From assembly GCA_049889175.1 (NCBI GenBank), contig JBMHDW010000002.1, forward strand, positions 124,001 through 188,000: DNA of 64,000 bases, read 5' to 3'. This document shows positions 41,587 through 50,351 of the stretch, one piece after another. A program made the position numbers and the translations under genes. Below the pieces are notes generated by a model. It ran no database searches. It saw nothing but the letters and a program-made list of their open reading frames with translations, and was not told the origin of the DNA. Positions within the stretch are counted from its first letter, which is position 1. The number at the start of each line of letters is the position of its first letter. The stretch is from JBMHDW01 sp049889175. Its GTDB lineage: Bacteria > Pseudomonadota > Gammaproteobacteria > Comchoanobacterales > Comchoanobacteraceae.

Positions 41587-41675
41587 TCTGACTATCTTAT
41601 TACGATATCCATGAGTCTTCAACACCTCAGTGAACAGTATCGAAATGAAACCTGATTACATGATATGGTCTGCCT

Positions 41676-42704
41676 ATGTGGTATTTATGTTTCTGTTGGC
41701 AACGTAAACAATTGATGATATTACCTGCCCATTATGTGAAGTGGGCAAGAATTCATGGTTTCTTATCTGATTGGTTTTTTATGCCAATCATGTATCTATT
41801 TGCACGAGCATTGAAGATGGTTTCAATACATCAATGCTTAATAGCGATTTCAACTGAGGGCCCAAATGAACTTATTAAGTGTTTATCAAAAGACACAGGC
41901 ATTTATCGGCAAGAAGGTTGGTCTTGTTTACAACAATGGATTAAAATGGGCGTTCCTCTTAGCCATATGATACATCTTATGTGTGTTACCTCTGATGATT
42001 ATTATCAATGGTTATGTCAGGCTGAAGCCAATCAATGTATTCGATTGGCTGTAGAGCATATTTATCAAGAAGAGCAGCTAAGTCAGCAATGTTTTAAAGA
42101 GATAACAAGACAGCTGGCTTACCCCACTCAGCTGTTCATCTTTCTGAGTGTATTATTGCTTTTTATGGTGCCATTTTCTCCGATGGTTATTTGGCCTAAA
42201 TTATTGCTTGTTATATTCATTTTAAGTTGCTTTAGACTGGTTTTTTATCAGTTATGTCAGAGGTTTCCATGGTGGAAGTCCTGGCAGGGACTGCTTTGGT
42301 TAATGCGTTTTGTCGCGCTTGAAAAAGCCGATCAAATGCCACATGTTGCTGTACTGATGGCAACGCAAGTGCTTAAACATCCTGATGCACAAAAAAGCTT
42401 ACTTTATATAATTCAAGCAATCGAACAAGGAGACTCGTTTGAGCGATTATTACATTTAGTTATTTGCGTTCGTCATGCTGTAAAAAAACAATTAATTTAT
42501 TATCAAAGTAAAGGCTTGCGTCAAGCATTTGATGGTTTGATTTTAGATGAAAAAAAGAGGTTTTTAAGAATACATCAATACTATATATCTTCATTGATTA
42601 TGATGTTTTACTGTATTTTTTCCATTGGATTTTTATGCTTGTTTTATATTGTTTACCAACCGATACTTAGTCATGCTGATGTATTTAAAACACATATGTC
42701 ATAG
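41676..42704 (+). CDS. PilC/GspF-like inner-membrane platform protein, diverged
   Basis: A 342-residue membrane protein placed where pilC is expected. It shows the family layout of two cytoplasmic helical domains separated by hydrophobic hairpins: segments near residues 155-195 (LFIFLSVLLLFMVPFSPMVI, LLLVIFILSCFRLVFY) and a last one at 305-335 (YISSLIMMFYCIFSIGFLCLFYIVYQPIL). GVPLSHMIHLM near 90 and QGDSFERLLHL near 255 parallel the G-x-x-L/F repeats of PilC domains. Sequence identity to well-known PilC looks low. Overlaps the next gene by about 26 nt. Confidence 0.72.
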   Translation: MWYLCFCWQRKQLMILPAHYVKWARIHGFLSDWFFMPIMYLFARALKMVSIHQCLIAISTEGPNELIKCLSKDTGIYRQEGWSCLQQWIKMGVPLSHMIHLMCVTSDDYYQWLCQAEANQCIRLAVEHIYQEEQLSQQCFKEITRQLAYPTQLFIFLSVLLLFMVPFSPMVIWPKLLLVIFILSCFRLVFYQLCQRFPWWKSWQGLLWLMRFVALEKADQMPHVAVLMATQVLKHPDAQKSLLYIIQAIEQGDSFERLLHLVICVRHAVKKQLIYYQSKGLRQAFDGLILDEKKRFLRIHQYYISSLIMMFYCIFSIGFLCLFYIVYQPILSHADVFKTHMS

Positions 42705-43185
42705 TCATTTCTGGATATTTCTACCTCTGATGCAAGAAAGAAATATCTTTTTTTGGGTTTGTGGATTTAAAGCACCACAGTTGTATTTTGTCATGTATTT
42801 AACAATTCAGGGATTGTTGGATGGTTATCATCGATGTATTTCTTCAATTGTTAGTTTGATCTTGATTGCCATTTGTATGCATCAAAACGTTGGTCTATTT
42901 TGGTGGGAGGCACTGTTGTGTATGATGTTGTGTTTTTTGACACTCATTATGCTTGGTCCTGTTTTTGCTGCCGGCGATATTGAAGTTATGAGCGTGTTAT
43001 CTTTGGTTTTAGGTATCGAAGAAATAGCCTTGTGGTTGGGCGTGGCAAGTATTTTGGGTGTTGCCTTGGCAAGTCTTTTTAGGCAGGCTACAATGCCTTG
43101 GATAAGTTTATTATGGCTATCTGCTTATATTAAGGATGTTTATGGGATTTATATGGGGTTTGGTGGGGCCAGTTGGTTCGGGTAA
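42679..43185 (+). CDS. prepilin peptidase-like (A24) membrane protein, diverged
   Basis: Position between the PilC-like gene and coaE is that of pilD. The protein is about 168 residues and very hydrophobic. It keeps a possible second catalytic motif, AAGDIEVM (normally GxGDxK/E), and the first catalytic Asp may be in GLLDGYHRCI. The N-terminal methyltransferase/zinc domain of bifunctional PilD is absent, as in small peptidases such as TadV/FlaK-like forms. The start is uncertain: ATG 42673, 42679 or 42730. It overlaps coaE by 44 nt. Confidence 0.6.
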   Translation: MYLKHICHSHFWIFLPLMQERNIFFWVCGFKAPQLYFVMYLTIQGLLDGYHRCISSIVSLILIAICMHQNVGLFWWEALLCMMLCFLTLIMLGPVFAAGDIEVMSVLSLVLGIEEIALWLGVASILGVALASLFRQATMPWISLLWLSAYIKDVYGIYMGFGGASWFG

Positions 43186-43711
43186 GAGTACTGTAGGGCA
43201 ATTATTTCAGCATTTGGGATGGTCTGTCATGGATATTGATGAGATAAACCGGCAGGTATTACGTCAAGTGGATATTCAAGAACAATTATTCAAGAAATAC
43301 CCCATGATCCCTAAAGAGTTTAACCGCCAACGAGTTTGGTTGCGCAGAAGAATGCTTGATGACAGCTCTTGTAGGTCTTTTTTGGAGCAGATATTGTTAC
43401 CTGAAGTTAAGCAAAAAGCCATAACATGGTGTCATGATCAGCAGCAGCATGCGATGATTCAATTACCCACCACAAGATCATTATGTCTTTCTGACTATCC
43501 TCTTAAAGGTGTTATTGCTGTTGATGCTAGTGAGTCAATAAGAAAACTGAGATTACTTGAAAAACAATGGGCGGAAAAAAGTATTGAGCAAATAATGTCT
43601 ATTCAATTGCCAGTGCCACAAAATACAGACTATGTGATTATCAATGATGGGGAACTTAACAATCTTTTAGCGCAAGTAGAGCATGTACATACTAAAATTC
43701 TTGGACAATAA
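43142..43711 (+). CDS. coaE: dephospho-CoA kinase
   Basis: Last step of coenzyme A synthesis. The P-loop GLVGPVGSGKSTVGQLF is near residue 6, followed by VMDIDEINRQVL, the family's D-D/A element. The late EKQWAEKSIEQIM region and YVIINDG end pattern are typical. Length 189. ATG 43142 follows AAGGA at good spacing, inside the PilD-like gene. The order pil genes-coaE-zapD-mutT is conserved in gammaproteobacteria. Confidence 0.92.
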   Translation: MGFIWGLVGPVGSGKSTVGQLFQHLGWSVMDIDEINRQVLRQVDIQEQLFKKYPMIPKEFNRQRVWLRRRMLDDSSCRSFLEQILLPEVKQKAITWCHDQQQHAMIQLPTTRSLCLSDYPLKGVIAVDASESIRKLRLLEKQWAEKSIEQIMSIQLPVPQNTDYVIINDGELNNLLAQVEHVHTKILGQ

Positions 43712-43755
43712 AGCGCATTATGTTAGGGTAGCTTTGATAACCATAAAAGGTAGCT

Positions 43756-44529
43756 ATGACCGAATTAGTAATATACGAACAACCTTTAAGTGAATACATC
43801 AATATATGTTTGCGTCTAGAAGGATTATTTCAACGAATTGAGCGTATTTTTCAATCTCCAACAGAGCTCAATATTGCTGTAGCTCTGGAACAATTTATTG
43901 CCATATTAGCTTTAACTGAACGTTCTGATTTGAAAAGTAGATTGGCACAAGCACTCAATAGCCAGCTCAATAAGCTACAGCAATTTGAGCGTAACCCAGA
44001 TGTAGATGGATCAATATTATCTCATTACATTGATGTGATTAAAAATCATGCCGAACAATTGAGCACTTTAGATGGGCGTATAGGTCAGTCACTTAGAGAT
44101 ATTCCATTGCTTCGCTTAATGCACCAGCAGTTAAATACGCCTGGGGGTATTAGTATTCATATGGTGCCAGCATATCAGTTATGGTTACAGCAGCCATTGC
44201 TTGAACGTATTAATATGTTAAAAAAGTGGTTAGAAGAAATTGCTTTTCTATATAAAATTAATCAGAGCCTATTGAGTGGGTGTCGTGATCAGCAAGCAAT
44301 GATGCCTATCAAAGCAATCAATGGTTTTCATCAGCAGTCATTAAATACTTCGCCACAAGTGGTGATGATTCGTGTGGGTATTTTAAAAGGCGAGCAGCGA
44401 TTTGCAGTTACCAGTGTTGGTAAGCATAGGCTTTCAATTACTTTTTATCAAAATAAAATACATGAAGGGCGTCAGATTCATGAGCGAGATCCCAATGACT
44501 TTTTGTTTTATTTAGCTTGCTGCCATTAA
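43756..44529 (+). CDS. zapD: cell division protein ZapD
   Basis: FtsZ-binding protein that bundles protofilaments at the division ring. The 257 residues match the family throughout: YEQPLSEYINICLRLEGLFQRIE at the start, DVDGSILSHYIDVIKNHAEQLS near 90, and the C-terminal HRLSITFY and DPNDFLFYLACC. Its 3' end overlaps the convergent mutT gene by 18 nt. Confidence 0.95.
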   Translation: MTELVIYEQPLSEYINICLRLEGLFQRIERIFQSPTELNIAVALEQFIAILALTERSDLKSRLAQALNSQLNKLQQFERNPDVDGSILSHYIDVIKNHAEQLSTLDGRIGQSLRDIPLLRLMHQQLNTPGGISIHMVPAYQLWLQQPLLERINMLKKWLEEIAFLYKINQSLLSGCRDQQAMMPIKAINGFHQQSLNTSPQVVMIRVGILKGEQRFAVTSVGKHRLSITFYQNKIHEGRQIHERDPNDFLFYLACCH

Positions 44530-44907
44530 TGCCATTTTAAGTTGCTTTAAACCCGCTGGTAACATCGTAAATGGAGGTTGATTAATAGATGCGATCGGTT
44601 GCCAGTGTATTAACTGTCCCTCGTTGCCTCGTGGTGTTTGTGTAAAACGTAAAATATTAAAAACATGAAGCTGAATGAAGCCATGTGGGTAATGGTGCCC
44701 GATGCTATAAGCGAGTGAAGCTTGGCGAATTTGAATGCCAACCTCCTCATTTATCTCTCGTTCAAGTGCCTCTATTGGTAGTTCTTTTTTTTCGCATTTG
44801 CCACCTGGAAGCTCCCAATAACCGTCCATTAATTGGTGTTTTTGGCGCTTGCTGATTAGGAGATGATTATCTAGTTTGATAATGCCAGCGGAGACTTGTT
44901 GGATCAT
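44512..44907 (-). CDS. mutT: MutT-like Nudix hydrolase
   Basis: A 131-residue Nudix protein. The Nudix box GGKCEKKELPIEALEREINEEVG is complete (GX5EX7REUXEEXGU) near residues 36-58. N-terminal QQVSAGIIKLDNHLLISKR and ELPGGK context fit MutT, which cleanses 8-oxo-dGTP. The start overlaps the upstream small membrane protein gene by 4 nt. Confidence 0.9.
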   Translation of the reverse strand: MIQQVSAGIIKLDNHLLISKRQKHQLMDGYWELPGGKCEKKELPIEALEREINEEVGIQIRQASLAYSIGHHYPHGFIQLHVFNILRFTQTPRGNEGQLIHWQPIASINQPPFTMLPAGLKQLKMALMAAS

Positions 44908-45182
44908 GCATCAGGAAAGCTTGTGAAAGGGAAAGGAGGGGTCTCTGAGTGATATGACATGTATAAAATGGTTTGATAGGTAAAAGCACATGCGGCATTA
45001 GATATGGTTTTAATTTGTGGTGATGGCTTTGATAGTAGTGATATATGCAAAAATTGAAGTAATGATAGTGCAATTAGTGCTGCTGGAATTAGCCACCAAA
45101 TAACAGCACCAAAAAGGATCATGTAAACCAATCGTACCCAATGATCACGAACTTTAAGTGAAGAAAAATTAAGTGTTATCAT
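44904..45182 (-). CDS. DUF4389-like small membrane protein
   Basis: A 92-residue protein resembling the DUF4389 family. WVRLVYMILFGAVIWWLIPA is the first membrane part, LIALSLLQFLHISLL the second, and TYQTILYMSYHSETPPFPF the characteristic end of the family. Function unknown. Coupled to mutT by a 4-nt overlap. The 106-nt region between it and secA holds no gene I can see. Confidence 0.8.
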   Translation of the reverse strand: MITLNFSSLKVRDHWVRLVYMILFGAVIWWLIPAALIALSLLQFLHISLLSKPSPQIKTISNAACAFTYQTILYMSYHSETPPFPFTSFPDA

Positions 45183-45288
45183 GTCTGTCTCTCTTTTGTC
45201 TTAATTCATTGTGTCTTGATTTATCCTAAAAGGCAAGATATAGCTTTGGTTTTCTCACTAATGGCTGCATTTATGCTGGGAAATTGTT

Positions 45289-47823
45289 TTAAGATAAGTT
45301 GTCTGTCATTTGAAGGTTATAACCACTTTGAGCAGGCTTCTCTTCCTGTTTTTTTATGATAAAACACAGTTTAAGTGATTCTTTTGAAATGTATTTAATT
45401 AAATATTTAAACATTTCAAAACATTCTTGCTTGAATTCTTGCTTTGGGTTTTTTTGTGCATAGCTTCTAAGATTAATACTTTGTCTTAAATGATCTATAT
45501 TGTTTAAATGGTCAACCCAATTTTTATCAAAGGTTTTGAGGAGTATTACTTGGGTAATGGCATAATACTGTTCTCCCCAATGTTGTTCTTGATGTTGTAT
45601 AACATGTTCAAGGGTTTGATTGAGGTGCTCTATCAGATGATCTACGGTTAATGCATCTTTTTCCTTAAGAGCATCAAAAGAAACAGAAATACCAATTTCC
45701 TCTAAAATATGTTGATTTAGTTGATCTAACGGCCATTCATTAGCAGGTTGATCAGTATCTATATTCGTTGTGATACACTCCTTAACATAACGTTTAACCA
45801 TGTCATCTAAAATACTCTTGGTTTCTTCAGGGTTCAGTAGCTCATTACGTGTTTGGTAAATTAAATGGCGTTGTTCGTCAGTTACATTGTCATATTCAAT
45901 GAGTTGTTTGCGACGATCAAAGTTCAATGCTTCAACTTTTTGTTGGGCACCTTCAATACTACGATTCAACATTTTATGTTCGATAACATCATCTTCTTTC
46001 ATGCCCAGCGTTCGCATGATACTGATAAAACGGTCTGATGCAAACAGTCTCATTAAATCATCAGTTAGTGATAGATAGAATACAGTCACTCCTGGATCGC
46101 CCTGTCGTCCAGCACGTCCTCTAAGTTGATTATCAATCCTTCGAGATTCATGTCTTTCAGTGGCCAGTACATACAATCCACCTAGTTTCTTTACTGCCTC
46201 ATGATCTTTTTGCCATTTTTCTTGAATGGTTGTTATTTTCTCTTCACTCGGTTTTTTAATTTGGTCGATAAGAAATTGTGGGTTACCACCCAAGACGATA
46301 TCAGTTCCGCGTCCTGCCATGTTAGTTGAGATCGTGATGCTGTTAAGTGCGCCAGCCTGTGCAATAATCATGGCTTCTTTCTGGTGTTTTTTTGCATTGA
46401 GCACCTCATGCTTCAAGCCTTCTTTGGTAAGGCGTTTAGAAAGCTCTTCACTACGCTCAATTGATACAGTACCAATTAATAAAGGTTGCCCAGTTTTATG
46501 AATGTTTTTAATTTCTTTTACGATGGCATTCATCTTTGCATCGTGAGATTGATAGATTTTATCTGTTAAGTCTTGACGAATGCAAGGTTTGTGGGTAGGA
46601 ATGACAACGACTTCTAAATCATATATTTCTTTAAACTCAGGTGCCTCTGTGTCTGCGGTACCGGTCATGCCGCTAATGGTTTTGTATAATCTAAAATAGT
46701 TTTGAAAAGAGATGCTCGCTTGAGTTCTTGTTTCTGGTTGGATGGGAAGTTTTTCCTTAGCTTCAATGGCTTGATGGAGTCCTTCAGACCATCGACGACC
46801 AGTCATGCTTCTTCCTGTGAATGAATCGATGATAACAATGTTTTTATTTTTAATGATGTAATCGGTATTCTCTTCAAATAAATGAAGTGCTTTAAGTGCA
46901 TTGTTTATGCGATGCAATAAGCCTAGGTGCTCAGGGTGATAGAGGTCTTTGGCATTATTAAGCAGTTGGGATTGAGTTAATAGCTCTTCAATGTTTTTTT
47001 GACCTTGTTCTGAGATGATGATTTGTTTGTCTTTTTCATTAATCCAAAAGTCACCATCCTCATTATCTTCATGTGTTGAGGGCTTGAGTTGACCAGCTAA
47101 TTCTGCAATGAGACTCAGTTGTTCTTGAGACGTTTGTTGTTGGCCTGAAATAATTAAAGGTGTTCTGGCTTCATCAATTAGGATGGAATCAACCTCATCA
47201 ATAACACAAAAGCTTAGTTCTCTTTGCACTTGCTTGGATTTGTTATCGGCTAAATTATCTCTCAAATAATCAAAGCCAAGCTCATTGTTTGTCGCATAGG
47301 TAATATCAGCGTTATAGGCGGCTTTTTTCTCTTCTAGGGGCATATCTGAATAAATGCAACCGACCGTTAAACCTAGATATTCATAAATATTGGCCATCCA
47401 TTCGGCATCACGCTTTGCAAGATAATCATTTACGGTCACTACGTGGACACTTTGACCTGTCAAAGCATGAAGCACGCAAGGTAATGTGGCTGATAGTGTT
47501 TTACCTTCACCTGTCATCATCTCTGCAATATTGCCATGATGAAGAGCAATACCCGCTAGTAATTGGACATCATAATGTCGTTGGTTAATTGTTCTTTTAC
47601 CTGCTTCACGGACTAAAGCAAATGTCTCGGGTAAGAGTGCATCAAGATTATTCTCTTTTTGATATGCATCCTTAAGTTGTTTAATGCGGAGCTGGATTTC
47701 TTCTTGGGTTTTATGAATGAGAGAAGACTCAAGTTTGTTTATGTTATCAACAATTTTTTTATATTGTTTTAAAATCTTGTCGTTTTTAGTGCCAAAAAGT
47801 GCTTTCAGTATTGATGAGAACAT
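45289..47823 (-). CDS. secA: preprotein translocase ATPase SecA, lacking C-terminal zinc domain
   Basis: Motor ATPase that pushes preproteins through SecYEG. Walker A MMTGEGKTLSATLP near residue 102, DEVDSILIDEARTPLIISG near 212, GTVSIERSEELS, STNMAGRGTDIVLGG and RGRAGRQGDPG all match. It is 844 residues; E. coli SecA has 901. The protein ends soon after the helical scaffold (CFIIKKQEEKPAQ...), so the usual C-terminal zinc-binding motif (CxCxSGxxxxxCHG) that binds SecB and lipid is absent. The gene end looks genuine, because the core is complete and no frameshifted continuation is visible. The DUF721 gene is divergent upstream. Confidence 0.95.
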   Translation of the reverse strand: MFSSILKALFGTKNDKILKQYKKIVDNINKLESSLIHKTQEEIQLRIKQLKDAYQKENNLDALLPETFALVREAGKRTINQRHYDVQLLAGIALHHGNIAEMMTGEGKTLSATLPCVLHALTGQSVHVVTVNDYLAKRDAEWMANIYEYLGLTVGCIYSDMPLEEKKAAYNADITYATNNELGFDYLRDNLADNKSKQVQRELSFCVIDEVDSILIDEARTPLIISGQQQTSQEQLSLIAELAGQLKPSTHEDNEDGDFWINEKDKQIIISEQGQKNIEELLTQSQLLNNAKDLYHPEHLGLLHRINNALKALHLFEENTDYIIKNKNIVIIDSFTGRSMTGRRWSEGLHQAIEAKEKLPIQPETRTQASISFQNYFRLYKTISGMTGTADTEAPEFKEIYDLEVVVIPTHKPCIRQDLTDKIYQSHDAKMNAIVKEIKNIHKTGQPLLIGTVSIERSEELSKRLTKEGLKHEVLNAKKHQKEAMIIAQAGALNSITISTNMAGRGTDIVLGGNPQFLIDQIKKPSEEKITTIQEKWQKDHEAVKKLGGLYVLATERHESRRIDNQLRGRAGRQGDPGVTVFYLSLTDDLMRLFASDRFISIMRTLGMKEDDVIEHKMLNRSIEGAQQKVEALNFDRRKQLIEYDNVTDEQRHLIYQTRNELLNPEETKSILDDMVKRYVKECITTNIDTDQPANEWPLDQLNQHILEEIGISVSFDALKEKDALTVDHLIEHLNQTLEHVIQHQEQHWGEQYYAITQVILLKTFDKNWVDHLNNIDHLRQSINLRSYAQKNPKQEFKQECFEMFKYLIKYISKESLKLCFIIKKQEEKPAQSGYNLQMTDNLS

Positions 47824-47921
47824 GTTCTGCCTTAAGGTGTAATCAAAGTGACATCATTATACGCTAAAAGTATGTTGTGTTCAATATTGATTCATGGTGT
47901 AAATCTAGGCAAGATAATAAG

Positions 47922-48191
47922 ATGAGTATTGCAAAAATATTAGATGAATCTTTTTCACATTTAACACATACCATTCAAGAGACAGAAAGGGGGCAAAATC
48001 TTCTATCAGCTATACCTGAGGAATATCGTTCATTTTGTCAGATATTAAAAGTAGACGTGTTAATGGTGGTAATCGGTGTGCGTAATCAGGCCGCATTATT
48101 TTGGCTTCGCCTAAAGCATGATGAGCTAGCACAAAATCTTTCAAAGCTAATCGGGAAAAGTGTTGACTTGAAGTTAACGATGCTTCACTAA
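47922..48191 (+). CDS. DUF721 (DciA-like) protein
   Basis: An 89-residue protein fitting the DUF721 family found beside secA in many gammaproteobacteria. It has SIAKILDESFSHL at the start, then RSFCQILKVDVLMVVIGVRNQAALFWLRL, the typical beta-strand part with the N-x-A/S-x-A-x-x-L-R pattern, and an end LSKLIGKSVDLKL. Longer family members with a KH-like fold include DciA, a DnaB helicase loader. This is a short form, so that role is only suggested. Confidence 0.75.
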   Translation: MSIAKILDESFSHLTHTIQETERGQNLLSAIPEEYRSFCQILKVDVLMVVIGVRNQAALFWLRLKHDELAQNLSKLIGKSVDLKLTMLH

Positions 48192-48219
48192 GATACAGTA
48201 TCCAGCAAGCATTAATTTG

Positions 48220-50214
48220 TTAAACAGTCATTGGTATTGAAGTCTGTGTTATTTCAAATCCTGCAGCAGTGCGTTTCTCCCATTCTGCATTATAATTTAT
48301 GTTAGAGTCGCTGTGTCTAATGTGTAATACGGTCAGATCAGAATTTTTATTGATAATTTCTGCAATTCTTTCTTTAGGTTCTGGGCCCATATTACTGAAA
48401 CATTCATCTAGTAGTAATATAGAGCGGTTTGTAGCAGTAGCAGCAATATAATTTACACAAAAATAAGCTGCTTGCTGTTCTCCTGATGAATTGATATTTT
48501 CAAAGATTGAAGTAGCTGTAACGTTATTGATGTCGTCAATTGAGATGTCTTCGTTTTTAATGATAAGCATATACATTTGGATAAATTTTTTGATTAAATT
48601 ACTGTCAACTTCTTTATCCGTTTCATATAGATTAGGGTAGAAGATATTCTTACATTCTTGGTAGTTAAATATGTCTAAATTGGGATCGTTTTTAATCATT
48701 GTTTTGATGTTGTTTAATTTAACTTCGAAGTCACCAGAAACTTTGGCACCCACATAGCACACTTGACTACGTTTAATCCTAATTGATTCCAAATTATCTG
48801 GTTGTTCTACACCCAATAGCAGATCAAAGAAGGTTGATTTTCCAACGCCATTTTCTTTGCTTCGTATCTGAATTTTTTGACCTTTTTCAATATTATTTGA
48901 GAATCTGTAAAAGAAAGTTGTGTTAACGCCAGTAGTGTTTAGGCGGCTAAAGTTCATTTCCTCGATTTCAACAGCATAAGCCGCTTCATTATTAAGGGAG
49001 TGGGAGGTTATTTGGGTTTGTTCTGATTCGATAAATTCACCATTTTTATAAAAGCCAATGGCCTCAAAAAGCTCTTTGACTCGTGCAGTGGCATTGTCGA
49101 ATTTAACATACATATTGATGTTGTTAACCATTAGCAATAGATCACCAGATAAGTCCATAAATGTTTTAATGCTAAGCATGAAAGCACCAAAGCCAATTTT
49201 ACCAGACATCAAATCGCCACAAAGTACTATTGCAAGAATGGGTACAATGATTTTATTAAGAGTTTTTGACCAGATAGAAAATTCAGTGTCAACCACGATT
49301 TTTCCTTTTTGATACGACTCATTTGCAGCTAGTATTTTATTCCAAAGTTTTGTTTTATAGTAGTTTTGGCTGTTCTCGTTAGCTTTTCTGAGTATGATTT
49401 GGGTGTCGGCTTTCTGAATAGTGCCTTCTGAGGTAACGTCTCTTTGTTGTGTATCATACACATTAAATATTTTGCTCTTTTGATCTGCGAGTGATCTAAG
49501 CCAAAAGTAGGTGAACGTGACATAAATCAATAGAAAGGCGAATAAGTTCAGTGACACACTTGTGAGTATCCAGGTGTTTACAATGCAGTTTAATGTTGTA
49601 AAAAGGAAATGCATAGTTGTTACAGTTGCATAATCAATACTGTCAGGTAAGTCAGTAGATAAAATGCTTTCAGAGTTGTCAATATTTTGAGTGGCTTTTA
49701 ATGGCTTTGTGTTATAACAGAAATCAAGTGTTTTTTTTGTATGATAGCGATGCCAGTTGGCATAATTGTTGCGTCTAAAGTACCTAAGGAAAGCTCTTAT
49801 TAATTGTGAGATGAGAATAATTATGAGGTATGTTTTTATTGAGAAGGTGAATGTGATAATATTTTTATTTGCTAACGCATCATACATGGTTCGCATATTG
49901 GTTTTTTCAATCAATAGAATAGCAGTATAAATTACTTGTGCAAAAAGAAGGATGCGTAAATGATACAAGACTTTGTTTTTCTTTTCTGGCTCTAGGGTAT
50001 CAAGTGTTTGGTAAATAAACTTTGTGTTTTGACCAGTCTTGAGTTTAAAAAAAAGCCATTGTAGACCGGAGTATTGAAAGATGAGAATGGCAAATCGTAT
50101 TAAAAGATCAAAAGGGGAGAATAAAATATCAAATAGTTTTTGAAATAAGCCTGGATTGTTGTTGTGCTTATCGTTGGTTGAATATGCTGATGTATCTTGT
50201 TTGCTAGTCATCAT
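48220..50214 (-). CDS. SbmA/BacA-like ABC transporter (fused TMD-NBD)
   Basis: A 664-residue half transporter: six hydrophobic segments between residues 75 and 380, then a nucleotide-binding domain. NMRTMYDALANKNIITF near 107 resembles the SbmA/BacA/YddA signature, so peptide or cobalamin uptake is a fair guess. In the ATPase part, Walker A reads SKENGVGKSTFF (the first Gly of GxxGxGKS is replaced), the signature is SSGEQQAAYF, Walker B SILLLDEC, and the switch His is in VLHIRHSD. Catalysis should still be possible. The N-terminal 60 residues are a polar extension. Start MM at 50214 follows GGAG. Confidence 0.82.
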   Translation of the reverse strand: MMTSKQDTSAYSTNDKHNNNPGLFQKLFDILFSPFDLLIRFAILIFQYSGLQWLFFKLKTGQNTKFIYQTLDTLEPEKKNKVLYHLRILLFAQVIYTAILLIEKTNMRTMYDALANKNIITFTFSIKTYLIIILISQLIRAFLRYFRRNNYANWHRYHTKKTLDFCYNTKPLKATQNIDNSESILSTDLPDSIDYATVTTMHFLFTTLNCIVNTWILTSVSLNLFAFLLIYVTFTYFWLRSLADQKSKIFNVYDTQQRDVTSEGTIQKADTQIILRKANENSQNYYKTKLWNKILAANESYQKGKIVVDTEFSIWSKTLNKIIVPILAIVLCGDLMSGKIGFGAFMLSIKTFMDLSGDLLLMVNNINMYVKFDNATARVKELFEAIGFYKNGEFIESEQTQITSHSLNNEAAYAVEIEEMNFSRLNTTGVNTTFFYRFSNNIEKGQKIQIRSKENGVGKSTFFDLLLGVEQPDNLESIRIKRSQVCYVGAKVSGDFEVKLNNIKTMIKNDPNLDIFNYQECKNIFYPNLYETDKEVDSNLIKKFIQMYMLIIKNEDISIDDINNVTATSIFENINSSGEQQAAYFCVNYIAATATNRSILLLDECFSNMGPEPKERIAEIINKNSDLTVLHIRHSDSNINYNAEWEKRTAAGFEITQTSIPMTV

Positions 50215-50351
50215 CTATTTCTCCGAGCCAAATTGTCGAATTGTCGCACGTTTTTGGCTTTTTTGTCAATGATTAAATTTTATTTGATTCAAATCATTGA
50301 TTTATATATATTTATGAGTTATAATAAATAAAAATAATAATGGAGAAAATT

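Noticed and set aside
44867..45073. Minus-strand frame of 68 codons inside the DUF4389-like gene
   Set aside because: It is out of frame within a recognisable protein gene and has biased composition.
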